From positions 1 through 50,715 of the forward strand of contig JAJYOI010000011.1 of the NCBI GenBank assembly GCA_021796275.1: a DNA stretch of 50,715 nt, in the 5' to 3' direction. Shown here piece after piece: positions 35,967 to 43,935 of this stretch (within the stretch, counting starts at the first letter, position 1; every line of letters begins with the position of its first letter). The translations under genes and the position numbers were made by a program. This stretch comes from Bacteroidota bacterium (GTDB taxonomy: Bacteria; Bacteroidota; Ignavibacteria; UBA10030; UBA8401). The notes under the pieces were generated by a model, which ran no database searches, was not told where the DNA came from, and worked only from the letters and a program-made list of their open reading frames with translations.

Positions 35967-36518
35967 TTACACATCAAGCGAAGGAGACTGTTTAGATTCT
36001 TTCAGAAGCGCTGTACAATTTTGGCAGTACAGACTTCCTTTTTTATCAAGCTGTTGAATAGTAGTTGAAAGTGACATTGGACAATCTTGATTGATACAAT
36101 GAATCAGTCCATACGCATGTCCAATTTCGTGCATCACTTCTTTTATTGTACGAATGAAAAGAAGGTCTCTGTTCGGAGGCAGTGCATAAAATTCTTGATG
36201 TAGCCGCGCCTGCGATACGATCGCTATGTTTCCGTTGAGTTGAGCCTGCCCGAAAACGAAACTCAACATCGGAATGAACAAGTCAACTTCTGTGAGAGCA
36301 AGAAGTTTTGTTGTTTCGCCGCATGGATGATGGAGCAAGTCACGCATAATCAAACTTGAATTGTACTGCATCCGTTTATGATCAAATGCAAACTCGGGGC
36401 GAGGCGATTTCAAAATACGACGCGTCTCACAATGAAGTGCGCCGCGTAAGTGTTGTTGAATTTTTTCAAGCGTTTCCTCGTTAACGTCGCCTACAGACGT
36501 GACCGCTATCGAAGTCAC
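35967..36518 (-). CDS. Archaemetzincin-type zinc metalloprotease (copy 1)
   Basis: 184 residues, no signal peptide, so cytoplasmic. The metzincin zinc motif is HEIGHAYGLIHC, with His130, Glu131, His134 and His140. It is followed by Cys141, Cys146-x-Met148, and Cys165-x2-Cys168, close to the archaemetzincin pattern HExxHxxGx3Cx4CxMx17CxxC, with 16 instead of 17 residues in the last spacer. The second zinc site and the Met-turn are therefore present. The start is a GTG overlapping the stop of kinase 1 (GTGA), so the protease is translated with the kinase. Family members are broadly called peptidases but have no settled substrate. The gene is a paralogue of 38161-38706. Confidence 0.85.
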   Translation of the reverse strand: MTSIAVTSVGDVNEETLEKIQQHLRGALHCETRRILKSPRPEFAFDHKRMQYNSSLIMRDLLHHPCGETTKLLALTEVDLFIPMLSFVFGQAQLNGNIAIVSQARLHQEFYALPPNRDLLFIRTIKEVMHEIGHAYGLIHCINQDCPMSLSTTIQQLDKKGSLYCQNCTALLKESKQSPSLDV

Positions 36519-38164
36519 ACCGCGCTCCTGCTCTCCGCAGCGCGCATTTCAGCGGCTGAGCCGGCGTTTTCATTGTTTGTGAGCGGCAGCGAAACAATGA
36601 ATGTGGAGCCTTCGCCAATTTTACTTTTCACTTCAATATCGCCGCCGTGCGCATCAATAATTCCATACACAACCGAAAGCCCGAGACCGACGCCTTTTCC
36701 CTCGCCTTTTGTTGTGAAGAATGGATCAAAAATCTTTGTCAGATTCTCTCCCGGAATGCCGTCTCCGTTATCTTTGAATTCGAGCACTACCATCTGTTTG
36801 GCTTCCTGCACTCGCGTAGTGACACTGACTTTGCCCTTGCCGTTATTCTGCGTTGCTTCCGCGCCGTTCATCAACAAGTTGATGACGACCTGCTGCATTT
36901 GCGAACTGTCGCAGTAAATACGCGGTAGATCGTCCTGTAAATGTGTTTCGATTTCCACGTTTGCAAGCTTGAGTTTATGTGACACGAGTGCGATTGTGGT
37001 ACGAATAATCGCATTGAGGTCGGCGTTGCCTCTTTGTGGTTTCGAACGACGAGAAAAGGCAAGCAAGTCCGAAACAATGCGTCCGACACGCGCTGTTTCA
37101 TAGACAACCTGAGAAAGGTATCGCCGAAATTCCTCAATACGATTCGGCGGAATGCCGTTATCTTTCACGATTCGCTGCATCAGCATTGAAAGATTCAACA
37201 CGCCCGAAAGCGGATTGTTGATTTCATGAGCGACGCTTGCAGAGAGCTGTCCAAGCGATGCAAGCCGGTCGCTTTGCAATAATTTTTGATGCGCGGCTTT
37301 AAGCTGCTCTGTTCGTTCTTCGACTTTTGATTCAAGACTTTGAGTGAGGTGATTTAATTCCGCCATTGCCTGCATCAATCGCTCACGCATGACGTTGAAG
37401 GAATGTACCAGTTCTTTCAATTCTTCACTCGCTTCAATATTGATCGGCTCATCCAATTGCATCGCGCTGAATGCATGGGTCGCTTCGATAAGTTTGTGAA
37501 TGGGGCGATCAACGAAGCGCCGTGTGAAAAAAGCGATAAGGAGCGCGATAAAAAGGACCTGAATTCCCGTGACAATAAGAACGCGGCCTTGAATCGCTGC
37601 TACCTCGTGATCAACCGGTTGAAGATCCAATGCAAGATCGAGAACGCCAAGCACTTTTACGGAAGCGGGGTGCGCATGGCATGACGCCTGACTGCATGCA
37701 GGCTCGTTATAAATCGGTGTGACCATTGCTAACTTGCGATTATTGTCAGTAGCACGAAAAATTCGCGCGCGCGATGCCGCATCGATTTTCACACGCGGTT
37801 CAGAGGAGGAATGGCACATAGAGCATGCTTCGGCACTTTTGTCCACGCTGCCAGTGTCGTTTGCGCTTGTTGAAAACATTACATGGCCTTCGCGATTGAA
37901 AATGCGAATCCGGCTGATTCCCTGATTTTGCGCGATTGTCTGCATCACCTCATACGCTGCTTCGCGATTATCGGTAAGCATTGCATGCCACGTTGCGCTG
38001 GTGATGCCTTTCGAGAGCTGGTCTGCCCCGACAATCATCGCGTCAAGCAATTGCTGTTCCTGCGTCTTTACATTGATGAAGCCGGAAATGCCTTCAACAA
38101 TGACAACAATTGCAATAAGCGAGAGAGTGATCTTTTGTGAAAGCCGTTTTGGAACGAGAATCAT
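36515..38164 (-). CDS. Sensor histidine kinase with periplasmic heme-c motifs (copy 1)
   Basis: 549 residues from ATG 38164, which overlaps the stop of archaemetzincin 2 (ATGA). Membrane helix about 13-31, then a periplasmic domain to about 193, helix about 194-213, HAMP (about 214-266), a coiled coil, and HisKA with phospho-acceptor His313 in SVAHEINNPLSG. The HATPase follows with N box, DNGDGIPGENL and FTTKGEGKGVGLGLSVVYGI. The periplasmic part has CSMCH (Cys114, Cys117, His118; CxxCH) and CSQASCH (Cys157, Cys162, His163; Cx4CH), so one or two covalent c-type hemes are likely. Sensing of redox potential or of a heme ligand is the obvious inference. Confidence 0.92.
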   Translation of the reverse strand: MILVPKRLSQKITLSLIAIVVIVEGISGFINVKTQEQQLLDAMIVGADQLSKGITSATWHAMLTDNREAAYEVMQTIAQNQGISRIRIFNREGHVMFSTSANDTGSVDKSAEACSMCHSSSEPRVKIDAASRARIFRATDNNRKLAMVTPIYNEPACSQASCHAHPASVKVLGVLDLALDLQPVDHEVAAIQGRVLIVTGIQVLFIALLIAFFTRRFVDRPIHKLIEATHAFSAMQLDEPINIEASEELKELVHSFNVMRERLMQAMAELNHLTQSLESKVEERTEQLKAAHQKLLQSDRLASLGQLSASVAHEINNPLSGVLNLSMLMQRIVKDNGIPPNRIEEFRRYLSQVVYETARVGRIVSDLLAFSRRSKPQRGNADLNAIIRTTIALVSHKLKLANVEIETHLQDDLPRIYCDSSQMQQVVINLLMNGAEATQNNGKGKVSVTTRVQEAKQMVVLEFKDNGDGIPGENLTKIFDPFFTTKGEGKGVGLGLSVVYGIIDAHGGDIEVKSKIGEGSTFIVSLPLTNNENAGSAAEMRAAESRSAV

Positions 38165-38706
38165 GACCGTGCGTGTAAATGTCTTTTCACTGCCCGGCTG
38201 CATGCCGGACAAAAATTATCTCTCTTGATATCGATGTCTTCAACTGTGGTTGATGAATGCATGACGCAATCGTAATCAAGACAATGGTACAATCCGAATG
38301 TATGGCCAAGTTCATGCACCGCTTCTTTAACAAGCCGTTCGTTGAGCCGCCGGGGATTTTCGGGAAGTCCATACAATGTATCGTCAAGCCGATAAACCGA
38401 AACGACTGCAACTGTTCCGTTCAACTGTGCTTCTCCGAACACGTACGTCAGTACCGGAACAAAAAAATCAACTTCACTGACGCCTAAAATTTTACCCTCA
38501 TGCTGCGGGAATCTCTCTTTCAGCGACGCAAGCAAAATTGACGAATTGTATTGATTTCTGTACATGTCGAGCGCAGCAATAATGTCGAGATGAATGCTTG
38601 CGTCAATTACGGTATCAGTATCGAAAATCGATTGCAACGGCAAACGAAGCGAGGTGATTCGCTCCATTGTAACCGGCGGTATGGGCACAAGGAGGATGGA
38701 GGGCAT
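38161..38706 (-). CDS. Archaemetzincin-type zinc metalloprotease (copy 2)
   Basis: 181 residues, no signal peptide. Zinc motif HELGHTFGLYHC with His131, Glu132, His135 and His141, then Cys142, Cys147-x-Met149 and Cys166-x2-Cys169, the archaemetzincin double-zinc layout. The segments NQYNSSILL, VSEVDFFVPVLTYVFGEAQLNGTVAVVS match copy 1 (QYNSSLIM, LTEVDLFIPMLSFVFGQAQLNG), showing paralogy. It starts 3 bases after the stop of response regulator 2 and overlaps the start of kinase 1. Confidence 0.87.
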   Translation of the reverse strand: MPSILLVPIPPVTMERITSLRLPLQSIFDTDTVIDASIHLDIIAALDMYRNQYNSSILLASLKERFPQHEGKILGVSEVDFFVPVLTYVFGEAQLNGTVAVVSVYRLDDTLYGLPENPRRLNERLVKEAVHELGHTFGLYHCLDYDCVMHSSTTVEDIDIKRDNFCPACSRAVKRHLHARS

Positions 38707-38709
38707 TGC

Positions 38710-40074
38710 TCACGGCTTCACTAATCCATACCTGGCAATTTTGTTGTACAGCGTTACCCGATCTATATCAAGCACGTGCGCCGAGTGTGTAATGTTCCAA
38801 CCGTATTTTGCAAGCACGTGTTCGATATGCGCTTTTTCAACAGCATCTATTGATTCATCCGCCGGAGCGTGATGTTTCGGAATTAGCTGGAACGGCAGAT
38901 CGTCGGGGCGAATTGACGGCGGTGCTGCAAGAACCATTGCCCGCTCGATGACATTTTCTAGTTCACGCACGTTGCCGGGCCAATCATATCGCACCAGCAT
39001 ATCCATTGCGTCGGGAGAAATGTCTTTGACCGGTTTATTCATTGAGATTGTATAGCGCGTGAGGAAATGACGGGCAAGCAGAGGAATATCTGCTTTTCTT
39101 TCCCGCAGCGGAGGTATGAAGATCGTGAAGACATTCAGGCGGTAATACAAATCCTCACGGAAGGTTCCTGCTTTTACGGCGGCTTCAAGATCGTGATTCG
39201 TTGCACAGATAATTCGGAAATCGCTGGCGATCACTTCATTACCGCCGACACGCGTGAATTGTTTTGTTTCAATGACACGAAGCAACTGTACTTGCATTTT
39301 CACGCTGATCGTTCCGATTTCATCGAGGAAAATGGTTCCGCCGTCTGCCATTTCAAATTTTCCTTTGCGGCGAAATTGTGCGCCGGTAAACGCGCCTTTT
39401 TCATGTCCGAAGAGTTCACTTTCGAGCAAAGTTTCAGGCACGGCGCCGCAGTTCACAGCGATGATCGGAAAATATCTCCTGGCGCTGTTTGCGTGAATTG
39501 CCCGTGCAATAATTTCCTTTCCCGATCCGCTTTCGCCGCGAATCATTGCCGTGGTGTCGGTTTGCGCCACCGTTTTTGCAAGCTCGATGACTTTTTTCAT
39601 TTGTGGACTGTTGCCCACAATATCTTCGCCTCGTGTTATTTCAGTAATATGCTGGCGAAGCTGAGCGTTTTCATCGGCGAGTTTTTTGTGCTGAATTGCT
39701 TTTTGAACAAGATGCGAAAGATGATCGGGGTCAACCGGCTTGGTGACATAATCAAAGGCGCCTTCTTTCAATGCTTGAACGGCGCTTTCCACTGAAGCAA
39801 AAGCGGTGATCATGATGATGGTCGAAGCAGAATCAATTTCGTGCAAGTGTTTCTGCAATTCTAATCCGCTCATGCCCGGCATTTTGATGTCAAGCAGAAT
39901 GATATCCCATGGCCCGCAACTCATTTTCTTCAGCGCATGTGCAGCGTCTTCCGCTGAATCAACACGGTAGCCGTCTTGCTTGAACCACTTTGAAAGCGAA
40001 TCGCGGACAACGATTTCGTCATCTACAATCAAAATGCTGTTCTGTCGTACTGGTTTTCCATTCATGGCATTCAC
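38710..40074 (-). CDS. Sigma-54-dependent response regulator, NtrC/AtoC type (copy 2)
   Basis: 454 residues. Receiver with ILIVDDE, phospho-acceptor Asp62 in LLDIKMPGMSG, TAFAS and KPVDP. AAA+ domain with GESGSGKE, GHEKGAFTGA, IFLDEIG. Fis-type helix-turn-helix NITHSAHVLDIDRVTLYNKIARYG at the C-terminus. The start is a GTG overlapping the kinase 2 stop (GTGA); an ATG three codons later is the alternative. The copy has diverged from copy 1 in the DNA-recognition helix (DRVTLYNK versus DRSTLYDR), so the two activators may share or overlap in sites. Confidence 0.93.
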   Translation of the reverse strand: MNAMNGKPVRQNSILIVDDEIVVRDSLSKWFKQDGYRVDSAEDAAHALKKMSCGPWDIILLDIKMPGMSGLELQKHLHEIDSASTIIMITAFASVESAVQALKEGAFDYVTKPVDPDHLSHLVQKAIQHKKLADENAQLRQHITEITRGEDIVGNSPQMKKVIELAKTVAQTDTTAMIRGESGSGKEIIARAIHANSARRYFPIIAVNCGAVPETLLESELFGHEKGAFTGAQFRRKGKFEMADGGTIFLDEIGTISVKMQVQLLRVIETKQFTRVGGNEVIASDFRIICATNHDLEAAVKAGTFREDLYYRLNVFTIFIPPLRERKADIPLLARHFLTRYTISMNKPVKDISPDAMDMLVRYDWPGNVRELENVIERAMVLAAPPSIRPDDLPFQLIPKHHAPADESIDAVEKAHIEHVLAKYGWNITHSAHVLDIDRVTLYNKIARYGLVKP

Positions 40075-41693
40075 ACAGTTGTTGTCGGTTGATTGTCAGT
40101 GAGTTGTTCACTTTTGCTTGGGATTGAAATAATGAATTCCGATCCTTCATGCAGTTTCGAACGCACTTCGATGGTTCCATTGTGCCGCTCGATAATGCCG
40201 TAGGCGACTGCAAGCCCTAAGCCTGTTCCTTTTCCATTTTCTTTCGTTGTGAAAAATGGTTCGAAGATGTGCGGCAGCGCTTCATCGCTGATACCGCTGC
40301 CTGTGTCTTTAATGATGATCTCCACAGCGTTGTTCATAATGTCCGGTCGCGCGCTGAGCGTTAACGTCCCGCCTTCCGGCATCGCTTCGACAGCGTTAAT
40401 TTCAATTGCGAGCAATGCCTGTTCAATTTGTTGGATATCGCACACAAGCAAAAGCTTGTCGTCCGGAAGCGCAGTGTGAAGTGTGATATTATGAATATGC
40501 AGATGATGATCAATCAGCTTCAGCGAGTTATCTATCGCAACACGAATATCACATTCCAGGAACTCGCCAACTTTTTGCCGTGAGAAGAGAAGAAGATTTT
40601 TGACAATATTCCCGCAGCGTGCTGTTTCATCGGCAATAGTTGAAAGCTCGTTGTGAATTTCGAGCACTTGTTCTTCAGTAAGCACTCCGGCTTTCACGGA
40701 ACGTTTCAAAAGTTTTGCGTACGTGAGTACACCTTCGAGCGGATTGTTGAGTTCGTGAGCGACGGTGGATGCGAGTTTTCCGAGTGAGACCATTTTTTCC
40801 ATCTGCACCATATTCGTTTGAGCGCGTTGGAGTTCGTGTGTTTTTTGTGCAACACGTTCTTCAAGAGTCTGCGTCCACTGTGTTAATTCGTCGTGAGCGC
40901 GCTTTACTTCGTCCGTCATTTGATTGAAGGAAGCAGCAAGCCGACCGATTTCATCTTTTGAACGGACCGGAATACGGTGCTCAAGGTTGCCTTTGATGAT
41001 TTCCTGCGTTCCCTTTGTCAGATTTTTCACGGGAATGTTCACAACAAACCAAATGAACACAGCCGTAAAGACTGTCATCAATGCAAGCATCAAAAAGCCG
41101 TTCATATACTCGGCATGTTTTTCATAGGCGAGGTTTTTATCAAGGTCTGCCAGCGGCATCATGACATCAAGAACGCCGAGCACAGTTTGTGATGCCGAGT
41201 GCGCATGGCAATCCGCTGTTGCACATTTCGGTTCGTTGCGAATCGGTGTAATTAATCCGAGCACGCGGTAGCCTTTCGGAGAAAGAAAGATGCGGCTCAA
41301 CTCGTGTGCATTTGGCGGGACGGGAGATTTTCCGGAGGTGTGGCAAACGTTGCACGCTTCGGCATTGACATTGACTTTTTTACCTACTTCACCGCCAACC
41401 GATGAAAAAGTGATTTCGCCTTTTTTGTTGTAGATGCGAACCGCTTCGATGCCAGGTTCATTCCCGATTGTGTTGATGATGTGATAAATATCTTCACGGC
41501 GGTTTAACATCATGCTATAGTTCGTTGAACGCTTGATGATATCTGCAACCCGGGTAGCTCCGGCGACGACATCGCGCATATGCTGGTCAGACTGACGGTC
41601 AACGCTGAGTGTTGTGAAAACTGAAGTACCTATGAGCATCACAACGAGTATGATGAGAAATAATCTGAATGCAAGAAGGTTCGTGAAGTTCAT
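40071..41693 (-). CDS. Sensor histidine kinase with periplasmic heme-c motifs (copy 2)
   Basis: 540 residues and first gene of the regulatory operon. Membrane helix about 9-27, periplasmic domain, second helix about 199-219, HAMP, coiled coil, HisKA with His313 in TVAHELNNPLEG, HATPase ending with DTGSGISDEAL and KENGKGTGLGLAVAYGI. Heme motifs are CNVCH (Cys114, Cys117, His118) and CATADCH (Cys157, Cys162, His163). These positions and the phospho-acceptor are numerically identical to those of kinase 1, so the sensor half duplicated without net insertions or deletions. A sigma-54 promoter lies 23-37 bases upstream of the ATG. Confidence 0.93.
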   Translation of the reverse strand: MNFTNLLAFRLFLIILVVMLIGTSVFTTLSVDRQSDQHMRDVVAGATRVADIIKRSTNYSMMLNRREDIYHIINTIGNEPGIEAVRIYNKKGEITFSSVGGEVGKKVNVNAEACNVCHTSGKSPVPPNAHELSRIFLSPKGYRVLGLITPIRNEPKCATADCHAHSASQTVLGVLDVMMPLADLDKNLAYEKHAEYMNGFLMLALMTVFTAVFIWFVVNIPVKNLTKGTQEIIKGNLEHRIPVRSKDEIGRLAASFNQMTDEVKRAHDELTQWTQTLEERVAQKTHELQRAQTNMVQMEKMVSLGKLASTVAHELNNPLEGVLTYAKLLKRSVKAGVLTEEQVLEIHNELSTIADETARCGNIVKNLLLFSRQKVGEFLECDIRVAIDNSLKLIDHHLHIHNITLHTALPDDKLLLVCDIQQIEQALLAIEINAVEAMPEGGTLTLSARPDIMNNAVEIIIKDTGSGISDEALPHIFEPFFTTKENGKGTGLGLAVAYGIIERHNGTIEVRSKLHEGSEFIISIPSKSEQLTDNQPTTTV

Positions 41694-41715
41694 AAAGGTA
41701 CCCGTTTTCTGAAGG

Positions 41716-41730
41716 GCAACTTCTGTGCCA
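41716..41730 (-). promoter_or_regulatory. Sigma-54 promoter of the regulatory operon
   Basis: Read on the minus strand the sequence is TGGCACAGAAGTTGC, matching the -24/-12 consensus TGGCAC-N5-TTGC at every fixed base. The predicted transcription start is near 41704, only about 11 bases before the kinase 2 ATG, a short leader. The operon it drives encodes two sigma-54 activators, so autoregulation is likely. Confidence 0.85.
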
Positions 41731-41781
41731 GTTCTGAATACTGGAATGATAAAGATTTAGCGGAATATTGCGTGAAGGGAT

Positions 41782-41832
41782 ATTTCGTTTAATCAAAATT
41801 GCGAAATTAGTTTACAATTTCTCGAAAATCGA
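41782..41832. promoter_or_regulatory. Candidate upstream activator sites with ATTTCG/CGAAAT half-sites
   Basis: ATTTCG at 41782-41787 and CGAAAT at 41802-41807 form an inverted repeat. A further related sequence, ATTTCTCGAAAAT, follows at about 41817-41829. The block sits roughly 75-130 bases upstream of the predicted sigma-54 start site, where NtrC-type enhancer sites normally lie. Nothing else supports it, so this is a positional inference. Confidence 0.35.
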
Positions 41833-41859
41833 AGATGCTTTGCAATGGCCATGCATGAG

Positions 41860-42687
41860 TTATATGTTGTGTGAAAGAAATCTATTGACGATCTCGAAGT
41901 ATTTTTTTTCGCCGATAATTTCGTGAATTGCTTTGAGCGGCCGGCCCCCATCGTACTGAGTCGCCGCGTGCAATTGTTCATGACGAAATCCCGACATAAA
42001 ATTCGATTTCAATTCAGTAAGCTCTGCTTTAAGAACAGCAAAGCTTTTTGCATGTTCGTTGCATGCCCGCTTTTGATCGCTTTCCGAAATGCTCATTCTT
42101 AGAACCCAGCCGCTGCGGTACGGGTCGCTTGTTAAGAGCATCGGATGGTCGAGCAGCTCTTCATTCGTTTGTGTGGCCATGCCTTCACTTCCTGAGCGAA
42201 GAGCAATCGTGCCTTCCCGAAAAACAATCCAAACGAACGGGCTGTTTTGTTCGAGATGCGTTGGTGTTTCGGGGAGAACGACGCTAACCATTTGCTGCAG
42301 GAGATGTGCGCCGACGTGGTCAATGCCCATCGTGATTGAAGGTGACGGTTCGCGTTTCAGCCAGGTGTGATTGCGAAAATATATTCTATCGTTTGGCAGC
42401 GGCCGCTCGAAAATTGTGCGCGCATCTTCGTCGCAGAGCCGGGAGAAATATTCGTTTGCAGTTTGATTTCCCATAGGCATTGTGAAGAGTTCTTTTGAGT
42501 TTGCATTGTGTTCGGGAGAGCCGGCTTCCGCGGTTTGCAATTGAGATTTTCGCATTTCAACATCGAACGAACATTGCTCACACTGGTAATTTTTATCGCA
42601 TAACTTATAATCGGTTAACCCGGCTTCCATCCAAAGGCAGTTCAGTTCGCCTTCGGGTATAACGTGATGTTTGGTCGTCGGCGCCAT
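41860..42687 (-). CDS. GcvH-like protein with N-terminal cysteine cluster, no lipoyl lysine (protein C)
   Basis: 275 residues, soluble. The N-terminus (about 15-45) holds Cys17, Cys30, Cys36 and Cys39, a possible metal or iron-sulfur site, in LNCLWMEAGLTDYKLC. Residues about 100-200 are a GcvH (lipoyl/biotinyl) fold: RNHTWLK, ITMGIDHVGAHLLQQMVSVVLPE, then NEELLDHPMLLTSDPYRSGWVLRM, matching HEW...GIT..A...LGDIV.V.LP and N..L...P.L...DPY..GW. By ungapped alignment the lipoyl lysine position is Glu158. The C-terminal 75 residues are helical. It is the last gene of the redox operon, 38 bases after the NrfD-type gene, and 166 bases before the kinase 2 start. Confidence 0.8.
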   Translation of the reverse strand: MAPTTKHHVIPEGELNCLWMEAGLTDYKLCDKNYQCEQCSFDVEMRKSQLQTAEAGSPEHNANSKELFTMPMGNQTANEYFSRLCDEDARTIFERPLPNDRIYFRNHTWLKREPSPSITMGIDHVGAHLLQQMVSVVLPETPTHLEQNSPFVWIVFREGTIALRSGSEGMATQTNEELLDHPMLLTSDPYRSGWVLRMSISESDQKRACNEHAKSFAVLKAELTELKSNFMSGFRHEQLHAATQYDGGRPLKAIHEIIGEKKYFEIVNRFLSHNI

Positions 42688-42725
42688 GATCTCCTCGAAG
42701 TCATATGCGTTGCAAAAGTTTTCGA

Positions 42726-43925
42726 TTAGTTCAGCACGGCAGTTTGCGCGTGTTTGCCATCTATAAATTCGACCACGTCGAATGTTTTGCTCAATGGTTC
42801 ATCGGATTTTTTTTCTTCAGGGAATACTGGAAGATATTTTACTGCCATTCTGAATGCTGCAAAACCGACTGCAACAATCATCAGTGTGATGGAAATTTCC
42901 ATCCAACTTGGAAAATAATGTGCACCGGTGTAGTGTTCGATGGAGGTAACGCTGAGATTCATGCGATTCAGAATGAAGCCAAGCACGACGAACAGCGCAG
43001 AATAAAAAAGTCCTTTTTTATTGCTGCTTGTTTTTTTGTATGAAAGCAGAATGATCGGTACAACGGCGCCTAAAATTATTTCTGCCCAGTACAATGATCC
43101 TTCAAGATTGAATGTAAAGACGTACGACCAAAGATTATCGTTCACGATATCTTCAATTTTCAAAACTAAATACACAGAAAGCGCAACTGCGGTGACCTTC
43201 CCGAGTTTAGCAAGGATTGGCAGTTCGATTTCCCGCTTGAATGCACGCGAGCTCAGAAAAGATTCTATTGTTACCATTGCTGGACCAACTGCAATTGCCG
43301 TGAGGAAAAAGAGGTATGGAAGATTCGATGAGTACCACAGCGGATATACTTTTTCCGGCACAATCAAATACAGGGAGCCCAGCGATGATTGGTGAAGCGA
43401 AGAAAGTATCACTCCTAAAATTACCAACGGAACGATGATGGCATGAAGGACCTTCTGAGGCTTTTCCAGTTTGAATCGTTCAAAGACGAGAGGGCTGAAT
43501 TCAAGTGCGAGCACTGTTGTATAAAACATAACGCACCAAAAAACTTCGAACATGACTGAGTGCGGATTCCACATGACCATCGGATGCCAGAATTGCCATG
43601 GACGTCCGAGGTCGAAAAACAACGCAACCATCACTAAGACGTAACCGAGGAACGCTGTTAATACTGCAGGCCGCAAAATCGGTTTGTAGTAATCGAGATT
43701 GAAGATATATACTGCGGCTGCGACGACAAACCCACCGGCGGCAAGTCCAACGCCGCACAGCACATCAAAGCCGATCCAAAATCCCCACGGAAATTTGTCG
43801 CTGAGATGTGTTGCTGCCCCAAGCCCCTGTGTAAAACGAATGACAGTTGCGGTTAAACCCAGCGCCATAATGATCCAGAATACTATTGTCCAAAAACTAA
43901 TTCGATGAGCTTTAAGTAGAGTCAT
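42726..43925 (-). CDS. NrfD/HybB-type quinone-linked membrane subunit
   Basis: 399 residues with about 10 membrane helices. The NrfD/PsrC/HybB family pattern is visible: FPWGFWIGFDVLCGVGLAAGGFVVAAAVYIF near the start, LFFDLGRPWQFWHP, HQSSLGSLYLIVP, YSSNLPYLFFLTAIAVGPAMV and the late ISITLMIVAVGFAAFR. Such subunits exchange electrons between quinones and a partner ferredoxin. The HybB-type sequence HQSSLGSLYL suggests the HybB/Hme group. The gene is 10 bases downstream of the ferredoxin. No catalytic molybdopterin or hydrogenase subunit is in the operon. Confidence 0.88.
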   Translation of the reverse strand: MTLLKAHRISFWTIVFWIIMALGLTATVIRFTQGLGAATHLSDKFPWGFWIGFDVLCGVGLAAGGFVVAAAVYIFNLDYYKPILRPAVLTAFLGYVLVMVALFFDLGRPWQFWHPMVMWNPHSVMFEVFWCVMFYTTVLALEFSPLVFERFKLEKPQKVLHAIIVPLVILGVILSSLHQSSLGSLYLIVPEKVYPLWYSSNLPYLFFLTAIAVGPAMVTIESFLSSRAFKREIELPILAKLGKVTAVALSVYLVLKIEDIVNDNLWSYVFTFNLEGSLYWAEIILGAVVPIILLSYKKTSSNKKGLFYSALFVVLGFILNRMNLSVTSIEHYTGAHYFPSWMEISITLMIVAVGFAAFRMAVKYLPVFPEEKKSDEPLSKTFDVVEFIDGKHAQTAVLN

Positions 43926-43935
43926 TGTAGTCTCC

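Noticed and set aside
42048..42370. Plus-strand frames opposite GcvH-like protein C
   Set aside because: Shadows of the minus-strand gene, whose motifs and operon position are clear.
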